Assembly: GCA_002480565.1 (NCBI GenBank)
Contig: DLCK01000091.1
Span: forward strand, 11,379 to 71,482
Length of the DNA: 60,104 nucleotides
Source of the DNA: Phycisphaerales bacterium UBA7800
GTDB lineage: Bacteria; Planctomycetota; Phycisphaerae; Phycisphaerales; Phycisphaeraceae
Direction: 5' to 3'
The notes below the pieces were generated by a model that saw nothing but the letters and a program-made list of their open reading frames with translations, was not told where the DNA came from and ran no database searches. Positions within the stretch are counted from its first letter, which is position 1. Each line of letters opens with the position of its first letter. Made by a program: the position numbers and the translations under genes. Of this stretch, positions 52,323 to 60,104 are shown in pieces.

Positions 52323-55300
52323 TCAACCTGAAGATGACGAATTCGTGGCCAATGATGCCAATGTGGTCAGTGCCGAACTTTGCGACTGCATTTCAGCCAA
52401 TGCCAGTTCCATGGCATTGAATTCTGTTTGGAGGCGCAAACGTTTGTCATCTAGCAGGTCATTGAGATTGTCGATTCGATCATTATTCAGTTCAAGCTGA
52501 TTGGAAATGGTGTCAAGCTTGCTCTGGACTGTGCCATCCGTGTCGGTCAGGCGATTGAGTAGTTGTGAGAAATCATAACCAAAACCACTGGCAGTAACGG
52601 TTATTTCGTTGGTGTCCTCATCTGTCTCAGTGGTTCGCAAAGAGAACAGTTTTTCGACTGAATCGCGGTCAGTATCCAGAGCTTCGGTGAATTTGGCAGA
52701 GTCAAAGCTGATCGTGCCACCACTACCGACCTTCACACCAACCTGTGTCAACGTGTTGTAGATACCACTGACATCCGAATTACGACTGCTCACCATGCTA
52801 TACAAAGCTTGGCTGACACGGCTAAGCGTGCTGTCTCCTAGCAAGATGCCTCGTGTTTCGGTGTCCGCATCGTATGCGTCATAGGTATTAATGATTTCGA
52901 TAACCGCATTGAAGTCTTCAACGAATTTATTTACAGCTTCAGACGCAGCCTCATTATCACGATCCACCACCAATCGCACTGACGATGTACTGGCATTCTT
53001 GAGATTGATCGTCACACCAGGAACCACACTGGTGATTGTGTTCGATGTTGACGTGATCGCCACACCTTTTGCCGGATCGGATGAACCAAAGAATACCTTG
53101 GCATTTTTGGCTTCAACAAGATTTTGAGTCCCCAGTCCAAGGCCGCCATCGTCAAATATGAAAGAACCACTTTTGCCGGACTTGCCAGCTAAGAGATTAA
53201 GTCGGAAGGGACTGTTAGCCGAACCATCATTGATAATGGATGCTTTGACATCAATACCAGAATCGGTAATTTTATCGACGACATCCTGGAGCGTATCGGT
53301 TGATAGGACCTCGATGGTTTTTTCAAAGCTACCATCCAGATCATCTCCAGGTGTCGATGCCGTCCCCAACAATCCCAGACTCTTGGCAGTGGATGAACCT
53401 TTTTCTTCCACTGCGATTGCCACGACACCTGGGCCTGTATCCTCAATGAGGATGCCGTCACCCGTGTCATTAACACGTGCATTAAGCTGCAGGCCTTTAC
53501 TGTTGATTTCTTTGAGCACATCCCCGATGGTGATTTCATCGCCCTGAGTCAGATCAATGGTTGCAGATGACCCCGATGAATCAGAGATAACGAACTTACC
53601 ACGGGTGATCCCAAGGCCGTTACGCAGATTATCGAGTTTAGTGTTTTCGGATATATACTGAGCATCCAGATCACCGGTCTGGGCTTCACCGCTGCTATAG
53701 GTTCCGGCAAAGTTCAACTCCGAAGCAATGGAGCCGCCCACATCAGCGATGGTCAGATCGCCGCTACCACCTGCCGTATCCGTAAAGACCAGACCGTTGC
53801 CTGCTGTGTTCATTGCAACTTCGATACCCGCACCGGAGTTATTGAGTGTGTCAATCAGATCCGTGACACTTCGTACCGCAGAAAGATCGACTTCCGTGGT
53901 CGTGCCTGCAGAATTGGTGATACTGATCTGACCAGGGCCATAATCCTGAGTCGGGAGGCGTGCAGGATCCACATCATTGCCAAGGACAGTTGTGGTGGCA
54001 ATCACACCTGGCCCAAAGCCAAGTTCGCCAGCAATGTCGCCTGAGGTGAAGTTGCTAAAGAAAAGGTTTTGCACACCGCCGGTGTTATCTGTCAGTCGTA
54101 GTGATGTGCCTTCAATGGAGAGTGTCAACGCCCCACCAAACTGGGTATCAAACAGATCAATCAAATCCTGTACTGTCGTGGCAGTATCAATATCCAGATT
54201 GGTGATGGTGGGGGTACTTTTGGGACTGACTCTGATATCCGGTGTCGCATCACCTGTTGTTGATAATCCAGCACCGTTCAATAAGCTGCTCAGCAGTGTC
54301 GTGCCATCAAGTACCTGTGGCGCTAACGCAAAGTCCTGTGTAACGCCCTGACCACCACGAAGCGACTTGAGTAACTTGGAATTCAGTGCAGCGATAACAC
54401 GATCACCTTCAAGGGTGCCGTCATTATCAATATCGCTTCGCAAAAGCCCAAGATCAACAGCTGCATTGGAGCTATTGAGTGCAGTGATTTCAGTTGTGTT
54501 GCCCCCCGCAGTATTGTCAACGATTTGAAGACCGCTGCCATCGCTGTTCACGGATGCGGTAAAGTTTGCTCCGCCTGCAGTATTGAGTGTGTCGATGACT
54601 TCGCCGATGGTTTGTTCATCTGAGAAATTCACATCGACAGTACTACCATCACGCAATGAAACGCGAAGGTCAGAACTGGAACCAAAACGCACGCCGTTGC
54701 CATCGTTAATACTTGAGAGCAATGTATTGCTGCCGATGGTGTTAACGGCTGTGCCTGTGAGTGTGTTCCCAGCGACAGAGTCGACTAGCCCCAACGATGT
54801 GGCGGTTCCCGTGGTCCCTTGATCTGCGATAATCAGGTTCGTTGTCGTAGAGCCGGTGTTGTCTTCAATGATGAATTGATCACCTTTAACCGAAGCGGTG
54901 ACACTGACATTAGTGGCATTATTGATTGCATCCAATACATCATTCACTGTGGTTGCTGTACTCAGATCAATAATCTCAGTGGTGCCACTGCGGTCGGTAA
55001 GGCGAATTTTCCCACGAGCAAAACCGTCGCCACCGTTGAGCTGGCTCAACTCAGTATTGGTCGACAGTCCACCATTACCAAATTCAAAAGTGAAAGTGGT
55101 ATCTGAATCTGAAATTGGTGTGGTATCAGAATCCGCAAACCCAGTGGTTACCATCTGCTGTGTCGAAACGAGTTGACTCACAACAAAGTCATATGTACCA
55201 GGCACAGCCGAACTCTTGCTCGTGGCTGTCATAATCGATTCATTAGAGCTAGTCACCGAAGTACTACGAAACGTATTAACGTTGGCCATGCTGTCGGCAG

Positions 55301-55478
55301 AGAGTTTCATCGCCAATAGCTGTGAATTAAGTTCCTGAAAAGCGCCCTGTTGTGCCGTAAGTGTGGCATTACGAGCTTGAATAAGCGTAATGGGGCGGGA
55401 ATCGAGTTCGATTAACTGATCAATTAAAGCAGCGGTATCAATACCACTGATCAATCCCACACTGCTGGTTATGGACAT
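52323..55478 (-). CDS. fliD: Flagellar cap protein FliD with repeated hook-IN domains
   Basis: Caps the growing filament and helps flagellin fold into place. It has 1051 residues, against about 450-700 for most FliD. The N-terminus SSVGLISGIDTAALIDQLIELDSRP and the C-terminal coiled coil (NDRIDNLNDLLDDKRLRLQTEFNAMELALAEMQ) are typical. Between about residues 140 and 790 lie some six flagellin hook-IN-like repeats. Each has a G-x-I/V strand, a vDLs turn, a helix of the TVxDVIDxIN type, and a strand ending in I-x-D-T/N. The start has AGGA about 10 bases upstream. It is followed by fliS. Confidence 0.93.
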   Translation of the reverse strand: MSITSSVGLISGIDTAALIDQLIELDSRPITLIQARNATLTAQQGAFQELNSQLLAMKLSADSMANVNTFRSTSVTSSNESIMTATSKSSAVPGTYDFVVSQLVSTQQMVTTGFADSDTTPISDSDTTFTFEFGNGGLSTNTELSQLNGGDGFARGKIRLTDRSGTTEIIDLSTATTVNDVLDAINNATNVSVTASVKGDQFIIEDNTGSTTTNLIIADQGTTGTATSLGLVDSVAGNTLTGTAVNTIGSNTLLSSINDGNGVRFGSSSDLRVSLRDGSTVDVNFSDEQTIGEVIDTLNTAGGANFTASVNSDGSGLQIVDNTAGGNTTEITALNSSNAAVDLGLLRSDIDNDGTLEGDRVIAALNSKLLKSLRGGQGVTQDFALAPQVLDGTTLLSSLLNGAGLSTTGDATPDIRVSPKSTPTITNLDIDTATTVQDLIDLFDTQFGGALTLSIEGTSLRLTDNTGGVQNLFFSNFTSGDIAGELGFGPGVIATTTVLGNDVDPARLPTQDYGPGQISITNSAGTTTEVDLSAVRSVTDLIDTLNNSGAGIEVAMNTAGNGLVFTDTAGGSGDLTIADVGGSIASELNFAGTYSSGEAQTGDLDAQYISENTKLDNLRNGLGITRGKFVISDSSGSSATIDLTQGDEITIGDVLKEINSKGLQLNARVNDTGDGILIEDTGPGVVAIAVEEKGSSTAKSLGLLGTASTPGDDLDGSFEKTIEVLSTDTLQDVVDKITDSGIDVKASIINDGSANSPFRLNLLAGKSGKSGSFIFDDGGLGLGTQNLVEAKNAKVFFGSSDPAKGVAITSTSNTITSVVPGVTINLKNASTSSVRLVVDRDNEAASEAVNKFVEDFNAVIEIINTYDAYDADTETRGILLGDSTLSRVSQALYSMVSSRNSDVSGIYNTLTQVGVKVGSGGTISFDSAKFTEALDTDRDSVEKLFSLRTTETDEDTNEITVTASGFGYDFSQLLNRLTDTDGTVQSKLDTISNQLELNNDRIDNLNDLLDDKRLRLQTEFNAMELALAEMQSQSSALTTLASLATNSSSSG

Positions 55479-56015
55479 GGTTATTTATCCTAGTCAGACG
55501 GCAGTGTAATTGCACCGTCATCAACTCATGGCCCGTCAGACTACCTGACGAACTAAAACTATCAATCTTTAATATCGGTTACCAATGATGGCAACACAAC
55601 ATCCACTTTTAAGTTATCGACCACTTAACGCACCTCACTTGAAATCCATGCGGTAACATTTCAATGCTCAAAATTGGACGCTCGATCAATGTTGCGACTA
55701 ATATTTGGACGACTGGGGAATTCGAACAGGTAGTATTTCTGGTTATTTTGCATACCCTCCAAAGGGTAATTTATATAGATCGTTTTCCTATAAGAGATAG
55801 CCTTTTAGGGGCATTGCAGGCTCATGTTTTGAGATTGGCAGGCAGCCAAAAGATAAACTTTTTTTCTTTATCGCACTTTTTTATATAGACTTATAGAAAA
55901 CAACACCAGATAATCTTATAAAACCTGACATCATTGTAAAAACTGTCTAACTCGTTAACCTATATTGATTTTGAGGCTTGCAACCCAAAATAAATGCGAC
56001 ATAATCCTAACCTAG
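55479..56015. other. 537-base gap between fliD and the LuxR gene
   Basis: A small open frame at 55664-55888 has no support. Near fliD there is a hairpin CGTCAG/CTGACG (55534-55550). Two short palindromes, ACCCT-CCAA-AGGGT (55754-55767) and TTGGC-AGGCA-GCCAA (55835-55849), may be binding sites. The stretch is AT-rich around 55855-55960. The LuxR promoter lies at its right end. Confidence 0.45.
55978..56007 (+). promoter_or_regulatory. Promoter of the LuxR-type gene
   Basis: TTGCAA (55978-55983), 18 bases, TAATCC (56002-56007), then 8 bases to the TTG at 56016. The third TTGCAA -35 in this window. Confidence 0.45.
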
Positions 56016-56879
56016 TTGCTTAGCAACGTGCCTTTTGCAATTTATGGGGCAGACGGCATCAAATTCCGATCCAATCCTGACTTCAACGGGGAAACCGTGG
56101 GCACAGACGATGTAACAATTTTTGCCCAGCTTAATTCCTGGCAATTCACCGGGCTTTATCATGTGCTGGGTGTGATCTCACCCGTCATGCGGGCACAGGT
56201 ATCAGCTGCACGTTGTTTTGACGAATTAACCCAACCCAATCCATGCGTGGTTGATGCACGTCAATTGGAACTGCCCAGTGGTGCCCATGTCGCTTTACAG
56301 GATTGGCCCCTCCAGGATGAGTCTGTCTTTGGACTGGTCCAGCGAAAGCAGTTAACTGATCACGTTTTTCGCCCACGTGAAATCATGGATGAAATGACCT
56401 TTGCCAGACAGCGGCTTTACCATCCCATCGAACCGTTCACCAAAGTCGTTGATTCCATCTGCATTACCGTGACACAGGGAACAGGCCTCTGGACCATGTT
56501 CACGTTTTTGAGATGTGGCCATGAACCGTATTTCACTGATGAACACTTCCAGGCAGCTGAACGCTATCAACCAGCGATTCGCAATGCCCTGATGCACAAT
56601 AATCAGGCACCTACCCGTCAGGCCGAAAACGCAGCAAACAAAACGCCGACGAATTTTTACAGTCCAACCATGCAGGTTCCGCCAAGCGATTTACTTGCCA
56701 AACTCACACGCACCGAACGTCGCGTGCTTGAGATGCTTCGCTCCAATGCGACGGAAAAGAAAATCGCCGACAGCATGCACCGCTCACCCCATACCATTCA
56801 TGTGCATGTCAAAAACATCTACCGCAAACTCGGCATCGGATCACGCAAGCAATTGCAGGATCTCTTTGGCAGTGCGTGA
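56016..56879 (+). CDS. LuxR-type transcriptional regulator
   Basis: 287 residues from a TTG start; a GTG at 56028 is an alternative. The C-terminal LuxR/GerE helix-turn-helix reads LTRTERRVLEMLRSNATEKKIADSMHRSPHTIHVHVKNIYRKLGI, with the conserved Glu, Val and Lys positions. The N-terminal ~210 residues have no recognised sensor domain. No response-regulator receiver Asp pattern is seen. It stands next to the fliD-fliS pair but in the opposite direction, so control of flagellar genes is possible and unproven. Confidence 0.82.
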   Translation: MLSNVPFAIYGADGIKFRSNPDFNGETVGTDDVTIFAQLNSWQFTGLYHVLGVISPVMRAQVSAARCFDELTQPNPCVVDARQLELPSGAHVALQDWPLQDESVFGLVQRKQLTDHVFRPREIMDEMTFARQRLYHPIEPFTKVVDSICITVTQGTGLWTMFTFLRCGHEPYFTDEHFQAAERYQPAIRNALMHNNQAPTRQAENAANKTPTNFYSPTMQVPPSDLLAKLTRTERRVLEMLRSNATEKKIADSMHRSPHTIHVHVKNIYRKLGIGSRKQLQDLFGSA

Positions 56880-56954
56880 TTATTCCGCTTTTACCCTCAT
56901 CTGATTTGAATTCCAACACAGGCAAATAAGACCGTGCAATATGTCATTGCCTGA

Positions 56955-57845
56955 TTACTTGCCCAATCGCTCAAGTACGGCCTGAAGGTCGGCCCAGACT
57001 TTCTTGCGGTTGTCATGCGTGTATGAACGAAGCAGATACGCAGGATGAAACGTTGGCATAACGTCAATGGATGGGCCGTCAGGTTTAAGTGCGTCAAATG
57101 TGTGCCACTGACCGCGAATGCGTGTGATACCCGTCTGGGTATTAAGCATCAATTGTGCTGCCGGACCACCAAGCGTGACAATCACCTTAGGCTGAATGAT
57201 GGCAATCTGCCGAAGCAGGTATCCACCACAAGCCTGCACTTCAGCCAGTTGCGGTGTTCGATTGTTTGGTGGCCTGCATTTGACAACGTTGGCAATGTAA
57301 ACCTGTTCACGCTTGAATCCCATCGCCTGAATCATCTTCTCAAGCAGTTCACCGGCTTTACCGACAAATGGGCGACCCTGGAGGTCTTCGTTCTGTCCGG
57401 GGCCTTCTCCGACGAACATCAAGTCCGCAGTCGCGCTGCCTTCACCAAAAACCGTCTGTGTTCGACCCCGACACAAGTCGCATTGCTTGCAGGTTGCAAC
57501 TTCCATCAGGTTCATCTGATCAAGCAATTGTTGTTTTTCATCAACTGTCAGTGATTCATTGCCACCGGCATTGGGGATGGTGATCCGATCCCACAAGGAC
57601 TCGATAACACTTGTCGCCATCGAAGCCGGTTTGGGTTTGGCTTCCTGCTCATCAAGTCGAAACGCAGGTATCGGAGCCGGACGCCTTGGCGGTGGTGTTG
57701 CCTGGCGTGCTTGCATTGGCTCAGACTGTCGAGCCTGCTCATGACGTATCTGCGGCTTAAAGGACGTAGGCACCGTCCCCACGCCCAACAGGTGGTCGGT
57801 TAGCAAATGCTGTCGCATAATTCGTTGCTCTCGCGTCTGATCCAT
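56955..57845 (-). CDS. Type-4 uracil-DNA glycosylase
   Basis: Removes uracil from DNA. It has 296 residues. The catalytic domain (about 105-296) has the cluster ligands CKQCDLC, then KCRPPNNRTP and a further Cys 14 residues later (ACGGY), as in [4Fe-4S] family 4 enzymes. MFVGEGPGQNEDLQGRPFVGKAG and TFHPAYLLR are the active-site motifs. The first ~100 residues are Pro/Gln-rich and probably disordered; this extension is longer than in most family members. It has a near-consensus promoter 6 bases before the ATG and is divergent from the lipoprotein gene. Confidence 0.92.
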   Translation of the reverse strand: MDQTREQRIMRQHLLTDHLLGVGTVPTSFKPQIRHEQARQSEPMQARQATPPPRRPAPIPAFRLDEQEAKPKPASMATSVIESLWDRITIPNAGGNESLTVDEKQQLLDQMNLMEVATCKQCDLCRGRTQTVFGEGSATADLMFVGEGPGQNEDLQGRPFVGKAGELLEKMIQAMGFKREQVYIANVVKCRPPNNRTPQLAEVQACGGYLLRQIAIIQPKVIVTLGGPAAQLMLNTQTGITRIRGQWHTFDALKPDGPSIDVMPTFHPAYLLRSYTHDNRKKVWADLQAVLERLGK

Positions 57846-57851
57846 AGGTGC

Positions 57852-57880
57852 AAACTACCAACAAGCGGCGTGCTTGGCAA
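57852..57880 (-). promoter_or_regulatory. Promoter of the uracil-DNA glycosylase gene
   Basis: Minus strand TTGCCA (57880-57875), 17 bases, TAGTTT (57857-57852), 6 bases to the ATG at 57845. A leaderless message is predicted. Confidence 0.65.
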
Positions 57881-57921
57881 CGTCATATTCGGCAGGATAA
57901 ACCGCCAGAATCAAAAGTTCC

Positions 57922-57950
57922 TTTCCATCTTTAACCTGTCCGGTTACTAT
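57922..57950 (+). promoter_or_regulatory. Promoter of the HEAT-like lipoprotein gene
   Basis: TTTCCA (57922-57927), 17 bases, TACTAT (57945-57950), 7 bases to the ATG at 57958. It supports ATG 57958 rather than a TTG at 57952. Confidence 0.5.
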
Positions 57951-57957
57951 CTTGCAC

Positions 57958-58308
57958 ATGGTCCAGAGATTCTTACTTGTCATCCTGTTGGCGATGTCAC
58001 TTAATGGCTGTACTTCAACGGCCCCCTTGTCTGAAGGTACGCTTGATTCACCCAATCCTGCCGCAAGACTTTATGCCATCCGTCGAGCCGGGCAGCAAGG
58101 TGACCGCAGCATGATCCCCAAGCTTGTCGAGTTGCTTGACAGTTCTGACCCGACCGAGCGTTTGCTGGTGATCCAGTCACTTGAACATATCACCGGCAGC
58201 CGACTGGATTACGTCCCCTACGCCAATCCACAGCAACGTGAAGCCGCTATTGCCCGATGGGTTGATGCGGTGAACACCAGAAAATTTGCCGCGAGTTCAC
58301 AGCCATGA
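57958..58308 (+). CDS. HEAT-repeat-like lipoprotein
   Basis: 116 residues. A lipoprotein signal ends in LNGC (Cys at about 18). The mature part has NPAARLYAIRRAGQQGDRSMIPKLVELLDSSDPTERLLVIQSLEHITG, the look of two HEAT/PBS-type helical repeats, which usually bind other proteins. Its stop overlaps the start of the RsbW-type kinase gene (ATGA), so it belongs to that operon. Precise role unknown. Confidence 0.75.
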   Translation: MVQRFLLVILLAMSLNGCTSTAPLSEGTLDSPNPAARLYAIRRAGQQGDRSMIPKLVELLDSSDPTERLLVIQSLEHITGSRLDYVPYANPQQREAAIARWVDAVNTRKFAASSQP

Positions 58309-58754
58309 TTTTTGATGCAAATGAGTACCACGTGCAAATGCGCGTGATCAGTCAGCCCCAATACCTCTGCGTGATCCGCAGCGTCATCAATGTCATTGGT
58401 GGCAAATGTGGTCTAAGCAGCACCGAAACCGACCACGTTGTCCTGGCAGTCGATGAAGCGGTGACCAATGTCATCCGGCATGGTTACAAGGATGAGCCGG
58501 ACAAAGAAGTGGACATCAGCATCCGCCCGATCAATGACAAAGACGGCCAGGGCATTGAAATCATCCTTGATGATCAATGCGCAGATATCAAAATCGAGCA
58601 AATCCAAAAACGCGATTTAAGTGAACTTAAACCCGGCGGACTTGGCATTCACATTCTCTACCGTATCATGGATCACGTGCAGTACGATCAACGGCCAGAC
58701 GCACAAGGTATCCGTCTGACCCTGCGAAAATTTCATAAACAGCAGCAAGACTGA
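58305..58754 (+). CDS. RsbW-type anti-sigma factor / serine kinase
   Basis: 149 residues, a GHKL ATPase. The N box VVLAVDEAVTNVIRHGY has Glu51 and Asn55; the G box is PGGLGIHILYRIMD. These proteins bind a sigma factor and phosphorylate a STAS antagonist to switch partners. The next gene, 46 bases on, encodes such a STAS protein. No sigma-factor gene is seen in this window. The start overlaps the preceding stop by four bases. Confidence 0.9.
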   Translation: MIFDANEYHVQMRVISQPQYLCVIRSVINVIGGKCGLSSTETDHVVLAVDEAVTNVIRHGYKDEPDKEVDISIRPINDKDGQGIEIILDDQCADIKIEQIQKRDLSELKPGGLGIHILYRIMDHVQYDQRPDAQGIRLTLRKFHKQQQD

Positions 58755-58800
58755 TTGCCTTTTTAACCAGCAAGGAAAACTGTCCAACAGTTAACAGACT

Positions 58801-59136
58801 ATGAGTAACGCCCCAACCATCACTGCCCTGCCTGACGGGGTTCTAATTGCCATCGCTGGCGACATTGACTACAGCTGCACCACGGCACTACGCGGGAGCA
58901 TCCGCGAAGAGTTGGACAAGAAACCACAACGCATGATCATTGATCTGCAAAACGTCCCCTACATGGACTCCTCAGGCGTAGCAGTACTCGTCGAAGCACT
59001 CCAGGCACAAACCAAAGGCAAACGCAAACTCGCGGTCTGTTGTCTGCAGGATAAAGTCAAAGGAATCTTTGAAATCGCACGGCTTGATATGGTCTTCAAA
59101 ATCTTCAACTCTGTGGATGAAGCTAAAGAAGCGTAA
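58801..59136 (+). CDS. STAS-domain anti-sigma factor antagonist
   Basis: 111 residues, a single STAS domain: IAIAGDIDYSCTTALRGSI, then MIIDLQNVPYMDSSGVAVLVEAL with the phosphorylatable serine in D-S57-S58-G, and FEIARLDMVFKIFNSVDEA at the end. It is the expected substrate of the adjacent kinase. It lies 67 bases before an MlaE permease gene, and in Mla-type transporters a STAS protein (MlaB) binds the ATPase, so it could serve that role as well or instead. Confidence 0.9.
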   Translation: MSNAPTITALPDGVLIAIAGDIDYSCTTALRGSIREELDKKPQRMIIDLQNVPYMDSSGVAVLVEALQAQTKGKRKLAVCCLQDKVKGIFEIARLDMVFKIFNSVDEAKEA

Positions 59137-59203
59137 ACCATCAAGCGCGTTGTGAAGCAAGTTAAAATCCAAACGCCCTTCCGACGTGCCAGGAGCCAAT
59201 TTA

Positions 59204-60064
59204 ATGTCTGACAGCCAAACACCCGGCAAGACACCTTTGTTGCTAAAACCGATCGACCTGCTGGGGCAGGCAGGCATCAGCACTGTAAAAGCATCTCACG
59301 CTTTCCTGGAATACGTCGGTGGCGTCTGGCTCATGATTGTCAACGCACTGCGGTGGGTCTGGCGGAGTATTGTCAATCGCAAAATCCGATTTGGTCGCCC
59401 TGCTCTTTATGTGCAACTCGTCCGGCTTGGCGTGCGTTCTGTGGGCGTGATCGTATTGGTGAGTTTCTGTATTGGTTTGATCCTTGCATTGCAGATGGCC
59501 CCACCACTTGAGGAATTCGGGCAGGTCGAGACAGTGGCGAACATCATCGCCATCGCCGTGGTTCGTGAACTTGGGCCGCTGATTAGTGCGATTGTCATCA
59601 CTGGTTTTGCAGGAGCCTCCATCGCTGCGGAAATCGGCTCGATGGCGGTCAACGAAGAAATCGAAGCACTTGAAGCTCACGCTTTGAATCCGATTCGTTT
59701 CCTGGTTGTCCCCCGACTGCTTGCTACGGTCATTGCCCTGGTGATCCTCTCCATTATCGCGGACCTGGTCGCCCTGACTGCGGGTTGGATTATGGGGGTG
59801 ACCAAGCTTGAAATCCCATCTGCAATTTACATCAACAATACCATCACGCAGTTGAGCCTTGCAGACTTCAACACCGGACTGATCAAGGCAGGTGTGTTCG
59901 GGTTACTGGTTGGCTCGATCTCCTGCTTTAACGGCCTGAAAGTCTCCGGCGGTGCAGCAGGTGTCGGCAAAGCCACCACCAACACCGTGGTGCATTCCAT
60001 CGTCGCCATCATCTTCTGCGACTTACTCTTTACCGCAATTTTCTATGCGTTGGGTTGGACGTGA
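59204..60064 (+). CDS. MlaE-family ABC transporter permease
   Basis: 286 residues with the start at 59204 (AGGAG 8 bases upstream); an ATG at 59186 is unsupported. The MlaE/YrbE domain covers about residues 60-285: AIAVVRELGPLISAIVITGFAGASIAAEIGSMAVNEEIEALEAHALNP is the family signature, followed by LVVPRLLATVI. It forms the inner-membrane channel that moves phospholipid or other hydrophobic substrates to or from the outer membrane. The ATPase (MlaF) and MCE-domain protein (MlaD) are expected next, beyond the window's end. Confidence 0.93.
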   Translation: MSDSQTPGKTPLLLKPIDLLGQAGISTVKASHAFLEYVGGVWLMIVNALRWVWRSIVNRKIRFGRPALYVQLVRLGVRSVGVIVLVSFCIGLILALQMAPPLEEFGQVETVANIIAIAVVRELGPLISAIVITGFAGASIAAEIGSMAVNEEIEALEAHALNPIRFLVVPRLLATVIALVILSIIADLVALTAGWIMGVTKLEIPSAIYINNTITQLSLADFNTGLIKAGVFGLLVGSISCFNGLKVSGGAAGVGKATTNTVVHSIVAIIFCDLLFTAIFYALGWT

Positions 60065-60104
60065 TCCAAAGTAAATGGCTTTTACCACAGAGCGGCTGTG
60101 TTGT

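Noticed and set aside
55835..55849. Sigma-54 promoter near fliD
   Set aside because: TTGGCAGGCAGCC lacks the GC doublet at the required spacing and is better read as a short palindrome.
55664..55888. 74-residue plus-strand frame upstream of the LuxR gene
   Set aside because: AT-rich intergenic composition, no ribosome site, no homology recognised.
1..60104. tRNA genes, CRISPR arrays, insertion sequences, prophage
   Set aside because: No cloverleaf with a TTCGA arm, no spaced direct repeats, no transposase, integrase or terminal repeats were seen.

Overview
The window looks like a chromosomal segment of a Planctomycetota bacterium, most likely class Phycisphaerae. The main evidence is three prepilin-type proteins that share the N-terminal FTLIELLVVISII segment, two of them with an H-X9-DG or near H-X9-DG motif near the C-terminus. 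Large secreted glycoside hydrolases with LamG modules, and housekeeping genes scattered away from their usual partners (pheS without pheT, atpC alone, a split nuo operon), fit the same group. The cell makes peptidoglycan (PBP2, RodA), respires with complex I, is flagellated and chemotactic, and degrades polysaccharides. No tRNA, rRNA, CRISPR array or insertion sequence was recognised.

Layout. 1-4.9 kb: hisA (cut by the edge), a GH29 fucosidase with a clear terminator, a gamma-carbonic-anhydrase-like protein, a small CxxC membrane protein plus pseudopilin pair, and a CDF metal exporter with a Mn-type site. 5.0-7.9 kb: polA. 7.9-16 kb: a carbohydrate locus on the minus strand (LacI regulator, secreted glycosidase, pseudopilin, secreted glycosidase). 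16.2-17.6 kb: a second CxxC-protein plus pseudopilin pair. 17.7-29.3 kb: mostly plus-strand housekeeping genes (bipA, pheS, an unknown exported protein, purC, atpC, PBP2-rodA, rsmG) with a flagellin on the minus strand. 29.4-31.4 kb: cysH and a membrane acyltransferase. 31.5-39.9 kb: nuoJKLMN followed by nuoG.

40-46 kb: a NIT-domain chemoreceptor with a structured leader, a small membrane protein with two tandem lipoproteins, nnrE with a DJ-1/PfpI protein, a zinc-ribbon membrane protein, and nnrD. 46.8-51.5 kb: an exported transglutaminase, a BshC-like protein of unknown role, a family 2 glycosyltransferase and rsmA. 51.6-55.5 kb: fliS and a giant fliD. 56-60 kb: a LuxR-type regulator, a type-4 uracil-DNA glycosylase, then a HEAT-like lipoprotein, an RsbW-type kinase, a STAS protein and an MlaE permease.

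Most notable signals. (1) About a dozen genes have a -10 box only 6-9 bases before the start codon and no Shine-Dalgarno, which implies leaderless or near-leaderless mRNAs; others have ordinary AGGA/GGAG sites. (2) The small CxxC protein plus pseudopilin module occurs twice and may be an undescribed metal-linked surface system. (3) A pseudopilin sits between two secreted glycosidases. (4) FliD is 1051 residues with about six hook-IN-like repeats. (5) An RsbW/STAS pair is embedded next to MlaE.
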